Notes: generated by a model not told the origin, from the letters alone. DNA of 28,612 nt from JBGPJM01 sp041485385 (GCA_041485385.1 JBGPJM010000035.1:1-28612), one strand, 5' to 3'. Positions 14,531 through 24,096 are shown, counted from the stretch's first letter. Numbers and translations are program-made.

Positions 14531-16087
14531 ATGCCCCTCCCCAAGCCCGGTCCCTCCACCGCCGACATCGGCCTCGTCGGCCTCGCCGTCATGGGCCAGA
14601 ACCTCGTCCTCAACATCGCCGACCACGGCTTCAAGGTCGCCGTCTACAACCGCACCACCGCCGTCACCGAAAAGTTCATCGCCGAGAACCCCCCGTCCGT
14701 CCTCGGCCCCGGCGGCGCCCTCGTCCCCGCCGCCGAGGTCAGGGACTTCGTCGCCTCCATCAAGCGCCCCCGCCGCATCATCATCCTCGTCAAGGCCGGC
14801 GCACCCACCGACGCCGTCATCGATTCCCTCACTCCCTATCTGGAGAAGGGCGACCTCGTTATCGACGGCGGCAACGCCGAGTGGACCGACACCGTCCGCC
14901 GCGAGGCCGCGCTCAGCGCCAAAGGCCTCCTCTTCGTCGGCTCCGGCGTCTCCGGCGGCGAGGAGGGCGCCCGCTTCGGTCCCTCCCTCATGCCCGGCGG
15001 CAAGCCCGAGGCCTGGGCCCTCCTGAGGCCCGTCTGGGAAGCCATCGCCGCCAAGGTCGATGCCCGCACCGGCAAGCCCATCCCCGGCGCCGCACCCGGC
15101 AAGCCCGTCACCGCCCCCGGCGCCGTCCCCTGCACCACCTACATCGGCCCCGGCGGCGCCGGCCACTACGTCAAGATGGTCCACAACGGCATCGAGTACG
15201 GCGACATGCAGCTCATCTGCGAGGCCTACCACTTCATGCGCGACGTCCTCGCCCTCTCCACCTCCGCCATGGCCACCACCTTCGCCAGGTGGAACGAGGG
15301 CGACCTCGACTCCTTCCTCATCGAGATCACCGCCGACATCCTCCGCCAGAAAGACCCCGTCTCCGGCGGTCCCTTCGTCGACATCGTGCTGGACGCCGCC
15401 GGCCAGAAGGGCACCGGCAAATGGACCATCGCCTCTGCCCTCGACCTCGGTGTCCCCGCCGCCACCATGTCCGAGGCCGTCTTCGCCCGCAACATGAGCG
15501 CCATCAAGGACGAGCGCGTCGCCGCCTCCAGAATCCTCCAGGCCCCTCACTCCTCCGAGAACGCCCACTCGATCGGCCCCGGCGGCCACATCCCCGATTG
15601 GGTCGAGTGCGTCCGCGACGCCCTCTACTGCTCCAAGATTTGCTCCTACGCCCAAGGGTTCGCCCTCATGTCCGCCGCCGACAGGGCGAACAACTGGGGC
15701 CTCAAGCTCGGCGAGATCGCCGCCATCTTCCGCGGCGGCTGCATCATCCGCGCCCGCTTCCTCCAGAAGATCACCGAGGCCTACCAGCGCAACGCCGCCC
15801 TCCCCAACCTCCTCCTCGACCCCTATTTCGCCGGCGCCATCGACAAGGGCCAGCACAACTGGCGCGCCATCGTCGCCCGCGCCGCCGTCCAGGGCGTCCC
15901 CGTCCCCGCCTTCTCCTCCGCCCTCGCCTACTACGACTCCTACCGCTCCGCCAGACTCCCCGCCAACCTCCTCCAGGCCCAGCGCGACTACTTCGGCGCC
16001 CACACCTACGAACGCACCGACCAGCCCCGCGGCCAGTTCTTCCACCTCGACTGGCCCGACCCCAAACGCCCGCAGATCAAGGTCTGA
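14531..16087 (+). CDS. gnd: 6-phosphogluconate dehydrogenase, decarboxylating
   Basis: 518 residues. It oxidises 6-phosphogluconate to ribulose-5-phosphate and CO2 with reduction of NADP, in the oxidative pentose phosphate pathway. Visible are the Rossmann motif GLVGLAVMGQNLVLN with NRT after strand 2 (about 13-42), GNAEWTDT, the substrate loop GSGVSGGEEGARFGPSLMPGG (about 139-159), the catalytic Lys215 in GHYVKMVHNGIEYGDMQL, and AGQKGTGKWT. There is an insert of roughly 20 residues (DARTGKPIPGAAPGKPVTAP) before CTTYIGPGGAGH that is absent from the E. coli type. ATG 14531 is chosen because GGAG lies 8 bases upstream and the Rossmann fold starts soon after. The 5' region carries two phased decamer arrays, so regulation there is likely. 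A zinc-ribbon protein follows 58 bases downstream. Confidence 0.96.
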   Translation: MPLPKPGPSTADIGLVGLAVMGQNLVLNIADHGFKVAVYNRTTAVTEKFIAENPPSVLGPGGALVPAAEVRDFVASIKRPRRIIILVKAGAPTDAVIDSLTPYLEKGDLVIDGGNAEWTDTVRREAALSAKGLLFVGSGVSGGEEGARFGPSLMPGGKPEAWALLRPVWEAIAAKVDARTGKPIPGAAPGKPVTAPGAVPCTTYIGPGGAGHYVKMVHNGIEYGDMQLICEAYHFMRDVLALSTSAMATTFARWNEGDLDSFLIEITADILRQKDPVSGGPFVDIVLDAAGQKGTGKWTIASALDLGVPAATMSEAVFARNMSAIKDERVAASRILQAPHSSENAHSIGPGGHIPDWVECVRDALYCSKICSYAQGFALMSAADRANNWGLKLGEIAAIFRGGCIIRARFLQKITEAYQRNAALPNLLLDPYFAGAIDKGQHNWRAIVARAAVQGVPVPAFSSALAYYDSYRSARLPANLLQAQRDYFGAHTYERTDQPRGQFFHLDWPDPKRPQIKV

Positions 16088-16145
16088 TCGAAGAATGCCC
16101 TCGCCGGGATGCACCGGCGCGCCGCAATCGCCGATAACACGTCCG

Positions 16146-16949
16146 ATGAAGCTCGGAAAAACAGCCGGAGAACGCACCACCTGGTCCTGGTGGACCCGCC
16201 TGCCGCTCACCTGCCTCCTGCTCGGCCTCCTCACCGCCGCGGGCGCCGCCGCGGGCTCAGCGCTGTGGTTGCCCCTGCGCGCCGGCGACGGATGGAGCAC
16301 CCACGCGCAGGCGACGCGCCCCCGCGACGCCGCCCGCGCCGAGGGCGAAGGTTCGGTCCTCGTCGACAAGTGGTCCCGCCCCGGCGCCGTGTTCTACGAG
16401 GTCTGGGCCGCCCCGGTCGCGCCCGATGGGATGTCCACGGGCAGCCCGACCGACGCCCGCACACCCGAGGCCCTGCTCGCCTCCTGGCCCGCGTGGGGCG
16501 AGAGCGCCAAGCTCCCCTGGGCCCGCGGCGCGGCTGCATGGCCAGCCAACGGCGCGATCGACACACGGTTCATCGAAGCACGCGGCTGGCCGTTCCCCAT
16601 GGCCTGGTGCGAGTACACCGTCGACTGGGGCTCCAGGGCCGGCGCGATCGCGCACGCATCGGGGGCGTGGGTCAGGCAGGGGCCGCCGGAGCTGAAGGGT
16701 TCGTCGCGGGCCATCAAGTTCGACCGGGCCATCCCGCACAGGCTCATCCCGGCGGGCATCGGGGCCAACATGCTGATCCTCGGCGCGGCGTGGTTCGCGC
16801 TGCTCCGCCCGATCCACGAGCTGCGCCGGGTCAAGTGGAAACGCCGCGGCCTCTGCGCCCGCTGCGGGCACGAGGTGAGCCCCGACGGACGCTGCACCCA
16901 GTGCCGGTGGACCAACACACCGCCCGGCGCCGATCGGCTCGCGGCCTGA
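16146..16949 (+). CDS. Single-pass or two-pass membrane protein with C-terminal zinc ribbon (RGWP family)
   Basis: 267 residues. A hydrophobic helix near residues 20-42 (LPLTCLLLGLLTAAGAAAGSAL) is followed by a large extracytoplasmic part, a second helix near 212-230 (ANMLILGAAWFALL), and a four-cysteine ribbon at the C-terminus (GLCARCGHEVSPDGRCTQC). The middle shares RPGAVFYEVW, ARGWPFPMAWCEY and PHRLIPAGIGANMLILGAAW with the proteins at 24097-24930 and 25630-26481, so the three are paralogues. The ribbon would be cytoplasmic and could bind Zn2+ or a partner; function unknown. The start may be 16095; neither start has a strong ribosome binding site. It may be co-transcribed with gnd. Confidence 0.75.
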   Translation: MKLGKTAGERTTWSWWTRLPLTCLLLGLLTAAGAAAGSALWLPLRAGDGWSTHAQATRPRDAARAEGEGSVLVDKWSRPGAVFYEVWAAPVAPDGMSTGSPTDARTPEALLASWPAWGESAKLPWARGAAAWPANGAIDTRFIEARGWPFPMAWCEYTVDWGSRAGAIAHASGAWVRQGPPELKGSSRAIKFDRAIPHRLIPAGIGANMLILGAAWFALLRPIHELRRVKWKRRGLCARCGHEVSPDGRCTQCRWTNTPPGADRLAA

Positions 16950-16968
16950 ACAGGTCCACGCGCCGGGC

Positions 16969-18054
16969 CTACGGCCGCGCCTCGAGCACCAGGTTGAACG
17001 GCGTCGACACCGCCTTGCGGAATCGCTTGAAGCCCCCCTGCATCACCACGTCGCGAAGACGCGTCTCCCCCGCCTGCGCGCCCAGCGCCGGCCCATGGTG
17101 CGCCAGCGAAGCGGGGACGCAGATCGTGGTCGACGCGGCGGAGTACACGCGCCCCACGGGGTTGAGGTTGTCCTCGACCTTGTCGCCGGCGAAGGGCTCG
17201 ACGATCATCCACGTCCCGTCGCGCTTGAGCGACCCGTGCGCATGCCTCGCCGCGCCGACGGGGTCGCCCATGTCGTGCAGACAGTCGAAACAGGCGATCA
17301 GGTCGTACCCGCCGACGCCGCCGGCCTTCCGCTCGGGGCGCGAATAGTTGTTGGCACTGGCCACCTCGAAACGGAGGTTGTCGGTCACCTTGGCCTTCTC
17401 CGCGGCCTTGCGGGCGGCCTGGATGGAGGGGGCGTGCGCGTCGAACCCGACGAACTCGGACCTCACGAAGGCGCGGGCCATGAGGATCGTCGAGGCGCCG
17501 TGCCCGCAGCCGATGTCGGCGACCGTCGCGCCGTCGTTCAGCTTCCCCACCACGCCGTCGAGCGCCGGCAGCCAGCTCGCCACCAGGTGCGCCTGGTAGC
17601 CGGGGCGGAAGAACCGCTCGGTGCCCGTGAACAGGCAGGGATGATGGTCGCCCCAGTCCACCCCCTCGCCGGTCCTGAACGCCCGCTCGATCTTGGGCTG
17701 GTCCATGAACATCGACATGGCGATGTCGAACGCGCCGTGGATGTAGACCGGGCTGGACTCGTCCGCCAGCGCCATCGCCTGCTCCTCGGTGATCCAGAAC
17801 CGCTGCGCCGCCTTGTCGTACTCGACATACCCCCCGGCCGCCTGGTTCAGCAGCCACTCGCGGACATACCTCTCGGCCGTGTGCGTCTTCGATGCCAGCT
17901 GCGTCGCGGTCATCCCCGACCGCCCCGCGGCCTGCAGGGCCTTGTACAACCCCAGCTTCTCACCGATCATGACGAGCACGGCGCTCATGGTCGCGCCGAT
18001 ATCCCCCACCGCCTTCCCCATGAAGGCCTCGAGTTTGGCCTGATCCACCGGCAT
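16969..18054 (-). CDS. Class I SAM-dependent methyltransferase with N-terminal winged-helix region
   Basis: 361 residues. The N-terminal part (about 15-100) has the shape of a winged-helix dimerisation domain (LGLYKAL, MTATQLASKTHTAERYVREWL), followed by a class I Rossmann core: VADIGCGHG (178-186, motif I), FVGFDAHAPSIQAAR, YDLIACFDCLHDMGDPVGAA and WMIVEPFAGD. This layout is that of O-methyltransferase-like proteins such as the Rv2258c type. The substrate cannot be told. ATG 18054 has GGAGG 6 bases upstream. The 3' end converges on the zinc-ribbon gene with only 19 bases between. Confidence 0.88.
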   Translation of the reverse strand: MPVDQAKLEAFMGKAVGDIGATMSAVLVMIGEKLGLYKALQAAGRSGMTATQLASKTHTAERYVREWLLNQAAGGYVEYDKAAQRFWITEEQAMALADESSPVYIHGAFDIAMSMFMDQPKIERAFRTGEGVDWGDHHPCLFTGTERFFRPGYQAHLVASWLPALDGVVGKLNDGATVADIGCGHGASTILMARAFVRSEFVGFDAHAPSIQAARKAAEKAKVTDNLRFEVASANNYSRPERKAGGVGGYDLIACFDCLHDMGDPVGAARHAHGSLKRDGTWMIVEPFAGDKVEDNLNPVGRVYSAASTTICVPASLAHHGPALGAQAGETRLRDVVMQGGFKRFRKAVSTPFNLVLEARP

Positions 18055-18253
18055 GCTGCACCTCCACTCTCAGTCAGAACGACGCGTCGGAGGGGCGCGA
18101 ATGACACCAGTGAATCACAGCATCACCCCCGGGTCAAGGGCCGGGCGCCGGAACCATGCAGAACCGGGCGGGTGAGGGGCGGACGGAGGGGGGGGCGGGT
18201 ATTCTCTTGGTCGGCGGGGAGGAACGGGAGGGTGCCGGAACGGGAGCGGTCGC
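18055..18253. other. Divergent intergenic region between the methyltransferase and gpsA
   Basis: About 200 bases, GC-rich with a G-rich tract near 18170-18240. It must hold both promoters but no clear boxes are seen. Confidence 0.35.
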
Positions 18254-19483
18254 TTGGCCAAGCCGTCGCAGCCACACAAGCCGGGGCGCTCGGGATCAGG
18301 TGGCGCTGGCGGGACAGCCGGAAGAGACCAGACGCGGTCAGATCCGGCCCGGCAGCCGACCGACCGGGCCCCCGCGCGCGTGGCCGTGCTGGGGATAGGC
18401 CAGATGGGACTCGTCTGCGCAGCGATTCTTTCCTCCCCCACCATTCCTCTCCAATCCGGACGCCCGACAGCACGTCCTCCCGGGAGCGGGGGCAACACAA
18501 AGGCCGCGCCTTCTCCGCCTGACTGGACCACCGCCCCCCGCGAGGTGCTGCTGTGGGGGCACAGCCCCGAGGAGGCGGGGAGCCTGACGCAGACCCGGCG
18601 TAGCCCGCGCCTGGCGGGGTTCTCCCTGCCCGACTCTGTACGTGTGACCGCCAGCGTGGCCGAGGCGGTGGAAGGCGCGGCGCTTGTGGTCTCGGCAATC
18701 CCGGTGCAGTACACACGGGGGGTGTGGGAACGGATCCGGCGTGCGGGCCCGCCACCGGGGGCTCGCGCGGTTTCGGTCGCGAAGGGGATCGAGAACAAGA
18801 CACTGCTGCGCCCGACGCAGGTCATCGCCGAGGCCCTCGCGGACGATCCCGACGCCCGCCCGCGCCCGCTGGGAACGCTGAGCGGGCCCACGATCGCGGC
18901 CGAACTGGCCCGCTGCCTGCCCGCGACGATGATCGCTGCAAGCGACACGCCGGCGTTCGCGCACGAGGTCCAGCGCCTGTTCTCGACGAGCTGGCTGCGC
19001 GTGTACACCAGCGATGATCTTCTGGGGGTCGAGCTGGCGGGCGCGATGAAGAACGTGATCGCGATCGCCGCCGGCGTGCTGGACGGCCTGCAGGCCGGGT
19101 ACAACGCCAAGTCCGCGCTCCTCGCGCGCGGGCTGGCGGAGATCACCCGCCTGGGCACGGCGATGGGCGCCAGCAGCGACACCTTCTTCGGGCTCTCCGG
19201 CGTCGGCGATCTGGCGACGACGTGCTTCTCGCCGGAGGGGCGCAACCGCTCGTGTGGCGAGGCGCTGGGGCGCGGCGAGAAGCTGGAGGACTACCTCAAG
19301 CGGAGCACGTCGGTCGTGGAGGGTGTGGCGACGACCCGATCGGTCGTCGACCTGGCGCTGAAGTACCGGGTCGACATGCCCATCACCGAAGCGGTGCACG
19401 CGGTGCTCTTCGAGGGAATGGACCCGATCGAGGCGATCGGCCGGCTCATGAGCCGCGAGCTCAAGCGGGAGCGGGTGGGGTAG
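18254..19483 (+). CDS. gpsA: Glycerol-3-phosphate dehydrogenase [NAD(P)+]
   Basis: Up to 409 residues. It reduces dihydroxyacetone phosphate to sn-glycerol-3-phosphate for phospholipid synthesis. Motifs: VAVLGIGQMG (residues about 43-52), VSVAKGIENKT, LSGPTIAAEL, the catalytic Lys in LAGAMKNVIAIAAG, and FFGLSGVGDLATTCFSPEGRNRSCG. Two oddities: a 42-residue low-complexity N-terminal extension, and about 40 extra Pro/Ser/Gly-rich residues between the dinucleotide loop and the second strand (REVLLWGHSPE). The TTG at 18254 has GGGAG upstream; a GTG at 18380 would start directly at VAVLG and is a fair alternative. A terminator-like hairpin follows the stop. Confidence 0.92.
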   Translation: MAKPSQPHKPGRSGSGGAGGTAGRDQTRSDPARQPTDRAPARVAVLGIGQMGLVCAAILSSPTIPLQSGRPTARPPGSGGNTKAAPSPPDWTTAPREVLLWGHSPEEAGSLTQTRRSPRLAGFSLPDSVRVTASVAEAVEGAALVVSAIPVQYTRGVWERIRRAGPPPGARAVSVAKGIENKTLLRPTQVIAEALADDPDARPRPLGTLSGPTIAAELARCLPATMIAASDTPAFAHEVQRLFSTSWLRVYTSDDLLGVELAGAMKNVIAIAAGVLDGLQAGYNAKSALLARGLAEITRLGTAMGASSDTFFGLSGVGDLATTCFSPEGRNRSCGEALGRGEKLEDYLKRSTSVVEGVATTRSVVDLALKYRVDMPITEAVHAVLFEGMDPIEAIGRLMSRELKRERVG

Positions 19484-19506
19484 CTCGACATCGACGGGCC
19501 CCCGTC

Positions 19507-19532
19507 CGCCCCCGCATGGGGCGTCCTCTTTC
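19507..19532 (+). terminator. Terminator-like hairpin after gpsA
   Basis: CGCCCC pairs with GGGGCG around a 5-base loop and is followed by TCCTCTTT. It lies between the convergent gpsA and aat genes. Confidence 0.5.
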
Positions 19533-19556
19533 ATCCGGACCCAGACCGGCCCCCGA

Positions 19557-20234
19557 TCACCACGAAACGGCCCACGGCTCGAAGGGAAGCCACTCCCGCG
19601 GCTGATCGACCGCCTCGGCGAGCAGCCGCAGGTACCGCGCGCGCCGGATCTCAACGACGCCGAACTGATCGATATGGGGGTTGCGAAACTGCACGTCCAG
19701 CAGGGTGAAGCCTCGCCGGCGGAGGTGCGAGACCAGGTGCACCAGGGCGACCTTGGAGGCGTCGGTCCCGCCACGCTCCGGGCGGCAGAACATGGATTCG
19801 GCGAAGAACGCGGCGCCGATCGCGACCCCGTAGACGCCGCCGACAAGGTCGAGCCGGGCATCCGCCCCCGGGGGGGGCGCGCCGGGCAGCCACATCTCGA
19901 CGCTGTGCGCGTACCCCTGACCGTGCAGGTCGGTGTAGGACTCGACGATGCGGTCGTCGATCCACGACTCGGGGCGCTCCGGGCGCTCCTCGCCGCAGCA
20001 GCGGACGACCTCCTCGAACGCAAGATCGGTGGTGGCGACGAACCGGCCCGACCGCACGCGCCGGGCGAGCGAGCGGGAGACATGGAAGCCCCCGGGCTCC
20101 AGCGGGATGAACGCGCGGGGGTCGGGGTTGTACCAGTCGATGCGCCCCGTGCGCGGGTCGGCCATGGGGAAGAGGCCGGCCCGGTAGGCGTCCAGGAGCG
20201 TCCTTATGGGGCGGGATGGGGCGGGAGAGGTCAT
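19557..20234 (-). CDS. aat: Leucyl/phenylalanyl-tRNA--protein transferase
   Basis: 225 residues, full family length. Aat transfers Leu or Phe from aminoacyl-tRNA to proteins with N-terminal Lys or Arg, marking them for ClpS/ClpAP. Clear blocks: YRAGLFPMADPRTGRIDWYNPDPRAFIPLE, LVGGVYGVAIGAAFFAESMFCR, and DASKVALVHLV..LLDVQFRNPHIDQFG. An 8-residue or so insert (PGAPPPGA) sits before the GGVYG block. ATG 20234 starts close to the conserved LLDAYRAGLFPM. Upstream on its strand is AATAAT, a possible -10. It is divergent from an unrecognised gene at 20312 whose N-terminus could be ClpS-like. Confidence 0.95.
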   Translation of the reverse strand: MTSPAPSRPIRTLLDAYRAGLFPMADPRTGRIDWYNPDPRAFIPLEPGGFHVSRSLARRVRSGRFVATTDLAFEEVVRCCGEERPERPESWIDDRIVESYTDLHGQGYAHSVEMWLPGAPPPGADARLDLVGGVYGVAIGAAFFAESMFCRPERGGTDASKVALVHLVSHLRRRGFTLLDVQFRNPHIDQFGVVEIRRARYLRLLAEAVDQPREWLPFEPWAVSW

Positions 20235-20297
20235 CGCGGCCCCGGATTATTCCTTGGACGCCGCGCGGACGCAGGGGGCATGAGCAAGACGCGGTGG

Positions 20298-20303
20298 TAC
20301 ACT
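20298..20303 (+). promoter_or_regulatory. Putative -10 box (GGTGGTACACT) for the 20312 gene
   Basis: CGGTGGTACACT ends 8 bases before ATG 20312, so the transcript would start at or next to the ATG. There is no ribosome binding site. Same box as before 28369. Confidence 0.5.
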
Positions 20304-20311
20304 CGGATCTG

Positions 20312-21127
20312 ATGAACAAGGAGGACGTGGCCTACCTCTCCATCGTCCGCTGGCCCGGCGGGTACACGCGCCAGCAGATGGTCGAGGCGCTGGTGGACGC
20401 AGCCGGGATGGACCCCTTCGTCGCCGACCAGCGGGTGGCCAAGGGCGTCCCGGCAGTCGTGCACCGTCTGGACGCCGCGCTGGCGCCCGACGTGCTGAAA
20501 CACCTGCACAAACGCAACGTGGCCGCGCTGGCGCCGGCACGCTCGCAGATGGAGTCCATCGCCCCCGCCCTGAAGGCCAAGCGCCTCGTCGAGGCGATCG
20601 GTTCCCCCGAGCCGATGTACATGTGCGAGATGTGGCGCGACGAGGGTCGCGGCCTGCTCCCCCGCGAACTGTTCCTCATCGTCCGCGCACGGCTGAGGAG
20701 GATCGAGCGCGGCCGGCCCGAGGCCGAGGTGGACTACAACTACAACTACGCCACCGGCTACGCCGTTCCCGAGGTCCACATCATCCGCAAGGACAAGTCG
20801 TCGCTCTCGGAAGTCATGGACCTCTACCTCCGCGACGGCTCGCGCATCCGGATCAGCGGCGACAAGTTCAACTTCGACGTGCTCGGTGATGAGCGCGGCC
20901 TGTCGGACAACGAGAACGCCGACAAACTCGCGTTGAAACTCGCCGAGCAGAGCCCCAAGGTGCTCGTGGACACGAAGTTCGCCGAGTTCATCTGCCCCCC
21001 CGATTTCGTCCTGCGGTGGCGGACCAGCACGGGGGGCAAGGAAGTACGGGACGATCATCCCGCGTTCGAGTTTTACTCGGTATGGGCCTGCCTGGTCTAC
21101 CGGAGGCTCGCGGCGCGCGAAAGATAG
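20312..21127 (+). CDS. Uncharacterised protein, possible ClpS-like N-terminal domain
   Basis: 271 residues, soluble, no signal peptide. Residues about 6-72 (YLSIVRWPGGYTRQQMVEAL, MDPFVADQRVAKGVPAVVHR, LHKRNVAALAP) have the pattern of strand, two helices, strand seen in ClpS and the L7/L12 C-terminal fold, including G-P-AVV where ClpS has G-xAVV. The rest (about 95-271) has Tyr-rich DYNYNYATGYAVPEVHII and acidic stretches; I recognise no family. It is divergent from aat, the transferase whose products ClpS recognises, with 77 bases between, which makes the ClpS reading attractive but unproven. ATG 20312 is supported by a TACACT box 8 bases upstream. Two small membrane protein genes follow on the same strand. 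Confidence 0.7.
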   Translation: MNKEDVAYLSIVRWPGGYTRQQMVEALVDAAGMDPFVADQRVAKGVPAVVHRLDAALAPDVLKHLHKRNVAALAPARSQMESIAPALKAKRLVEAIGSPEPMYMCEMWRDEGRGLLPRELFLIVRARLRRIERGRPEAEVDYNYNYATGYAVPEVHIIRKDKSSLSEVMDLYLRDGSRIRISGDKFNFDVLGDERGLSDNENADKLALKLAEQSPKVLVDTKFAEFICPPDFVLRWRTSTGGKEVRDDHPAFEFYSVWACLVYRRLAARER

Positions 21128-21170
21128 GAGACCGGCTTCCCATCAAGCATGGTGTGAAGGGAGCGAAGCG

Positions 21171-21407
21171 ATGGTCCTGGCGATGAGCGATTTCTTCGAC
21201 CGCTTGCTGGACCGGAACATCCTCGTGCCGCTTCTCATCGCGGGCGGCGTCGTCATCATCGTCGCGCTCAAGACGCTGGCCTCGGTGACCCGCTCGGTCT
21301 CGCGGGAGCACACCCGCCGGGAGATCGCCGCCTACATCGCCGAGGGATCGATGACGCCCGAGCAAGGCGAGCGGCTGATGCGATCGGGGGATAACAATCA
21401 CGCGTGA
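21171..21407 (+). CDS. Small membrane protein with SHOCT-like C-terminus, copy A
   Basis: 78 residues: one hydrophobic helix (about 16-34, ILVPLLIAGGVVIIVALK) followed by a basic linker and REIAAYIAEGSMTPEQGERLM. The C-terminal piece resembles the short SHOCT-type domain (helix, turn, T-xE-xx-xLM). The following gene has the same plan. GGGAG lies 7 bases before the ATG; an ATG four codons later is also possible. It starts 43 bases after the previous gene and may belong to the same transcript. Confidence 0.75.
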   Translation: MVLAMSDFFDRLLDRNILVPLLIAGGVVIIVALKTLASVTRSVSREHTRREIAAYIAEGSMTPEQGERLMRSGDNNHA

Positions 21408-21472
21408 TCGGGGCCGGGGTAGGGAAGGGCGGGGAGGGGGGCGGCGGAGCGGAAGGAAAGGCGAGGCCCAGC

Positions 21473-21724
21473 ATGTGCCTGATGCTTGCAGACGACATGG
21501 AGCAGTTCATCCCGATCCTGGCGATCGGCGGGGGGTTTACCGTCGCGATCATCGGCATCATCGCCGGCACGGTGAAATCAGTGGTGCGGAGCAAGCACCT
21601 CGAGGAATCGCGCCGCGAAATCGCCGCGTACGTCGCCGAGGGAACCGTCTCGGCGGAGGACGCGACCAAGATGATGGCCGCCGGACGGCCCAAATGGGAG
21701 CAGATGTGCGGCTGGAAGCCCTGA
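21473..21724 (+). CDS. Small membrane protein with SHOCT-like C-terminus, copy B
   Basis: 83 residues with one helix (about 13-35, IPILAIGGGFTVAIIGIIAG) and the C-terminal block SRREIAAYVAEGTVSAEDATKMM, paralogous to copy A (RREIAAYIAEGSMTPEQGERLM). A tandem duplication is likely. The start is uncertain: the frame is open back to a GTG at 21404 that overlaps the stop of copy A, but ATG 21473 has AAGGCGAGG upstream and gives the same layout as copy A. Function unknown. It converges on manA with 15 bases between. Confidence 0.72.
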   Translation: MCLMLADDMEQFIPILAIGGGFTVAIIGIIAGTVKSVVRSKHLEESRREIAAYVAEGTVSAEDATKMMAAGRPKWEQMCGWKP

Positions 21725-21739
21725 GCCAATCCCCGCGTC

Positions 21740-22783
21740 CTACATGACCGTCGTGACCAGCAGGCGAGCGCCCTTGGCGCTCGCCGTTTTCATCTGGCAC
21801 AAATCCGCGATCGCTGCGGGGACCACCGCGCTCGCGCCCAGCGAGAGCGCAACGGGCTCGAACCCACCCACCCCCACCCCCGCCTCCGCCGCCAGCTCGC
21901 ACGCCCCCGAGACGACCATCACCACGCGGCAGCGGCGCGTCCCTGCATCGGCCAGCGTGTCGACCATCTGCGCCGGCTCGCCCGGGTTCAGCGCCAGCTC
22001 ATCAACCGTGAAATAGCCGTTCGAGACCAGCCTCACCCGCCGGTCCCCCGCCGGCAGCCACGTCGCGCCCCGCGCCGGCCCGAACTGGATGCACTCCAGC
22101 GCCTGTTCGATATGAATCTCCCGCCCGGCGCGCCCCCAATCGAATGCGCGGAACGTGGTATCGCTGGGCGTCTGCACCTCGGCAACCAGCACGCCTGCGC
22201 CCAGCGCGTGCACCGTGCCGCTGGGGAAGTTGTGCATCTCCCCGACGACGGCCGGGGCGGCCTCGAGATCGCCGACAATCGCGCCCCCCTCGCCCTGGCG
22301 CAGGTGGGACTCGAATGACGCTCGGGTGACACCTGCTCTGACCCCCTTGTAGATCACAGCGCCGGGTGCGGCGTCCAAGACATACCAGCATTCGGTCTTG
22401 ATGTGCGAGCCGGGGTGGGCCCTGGCGTAGGCGATCGAGGGGTGAACCTGCACGGAGAGGTTCTCCCGGGCGTCGAGGAACTTCACCAGCAGCGGGAAGC
22501 GGGGCGTTCGCTCAGCCGAGGCGCCCAGCAGCGCCTCCCCCCACTGCTCCACGGCGTCGTGGAGCGACTTCCCCTTGAGGGGGCCATCGGCGATCATCGA
22601 GATGGCCGCGCCTCCGCCGGCGCCCGAGGCCGAGGTCGAGGCCAGGTCGGCGACCTCCCAGGACTCGCCGACCCGCGCGCCGGCCCTGACGGGTTTGCCG
22701 AACCGCGCGAGACGGTCGCCGCCCCAGACCTTGTCGAAGAGCATCGGCGCCAGGATGAGGGGATACGGGTGAGGGTTCGCCAA
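21740..22783 (-). CDS. manA: Mannose-6-phosphate isomerase, class I
   Basis: 347 residues, the short bacterial type. It interconverts mannose-6-phosphate and fructose-6-phosphate, feeding GDP-mannose and glycan synthesis. Seen: LAPMLFDKVWGGDRLARFGK at the start, the metal-site blocks VQVHPSIAYA and KTECWYVLDA, then EMHNFPSGTVHALGAGVLVAEVQ and FRAFDWGR. The start is a TTG at 22783: GGAGG lies 6 bases upstream, and it gives NPHPYPLILAP directly before the conserved VWGG block. Starting at the ATG in LAPMLFDKVWGG would lose the strand before it; a longer frame would overlap ychF. It is downstream of ychF on the same strand with a hairpin between. Confidence 0.93.
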   Translation of the reverse strand: MANPHPYPLILAPMLFDKVWGGDRLARFGKPVRAGARVGESWEVADLASTSASGAGGGAAISMIADGPLKGKSLHDAVEQWGEALLGASAERTPRFPLLVKFLDARENLSVQVHPSIAYARAHPGSHIKTECWYVLDAAPGAVIYKGVRAGVTRASFESHLRQGEGGAIVGDLEAAPAVVGEMHNFPSGTVHALGAGVLVAEVQTPSDTTFRAFDWGRAGREIHIEQALECIQFGPARGATWLPAGDRRVRLVSNGYFTVDELALNPGEPAQMVDTLADAGTRRCRVVMVVSGACELAAEAGVGVGGFEPVALSLGASAVVPAAIADLCQMKTASAKGARLLVTTVM

Positions 22784-22874
22784 CGCGGACCTCCGCGCAT
22801 GAACGTACGAGCCGGTGCGCTCTAATCTCAGCGTAGCGAAGAACGCGCCACAGTGGGCAACCGGGATTCCATCA

Positions 22875-22888
22875 CCCCGGCGGCCGGG
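22875..22888. terminator. Stem-loop between ychF and manA
   Basis: CCCGG pairs with CCGGG around CGG, inside a longer imperfect pairing of CGGGAT with ATCCCG on either side. There is no T-run. It could attenuate read-through from ychF into manA. Confidence 0.35.
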
Positions 22889-22901
22889 TTCTGCATCCCG
22901 T

Positions 22902-24017
<1,116 letters not shown>

Positions 24018-24096
24018 GGGGAATCTCGCGGGGGACCTTGGGAGACGCTCGGCAGGAGGGGCCAATGGTAGCGCCGGACGTGCGAACCGACCGGCG

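Noticed and set aside
14333..16369. Long reverse-strand open frame opposite gnd
   Set aside because: Antisense shadow of a clear 6-phosphogluconate dehydrogenase; composition dominated by Gly/Asp/Glu/Val.
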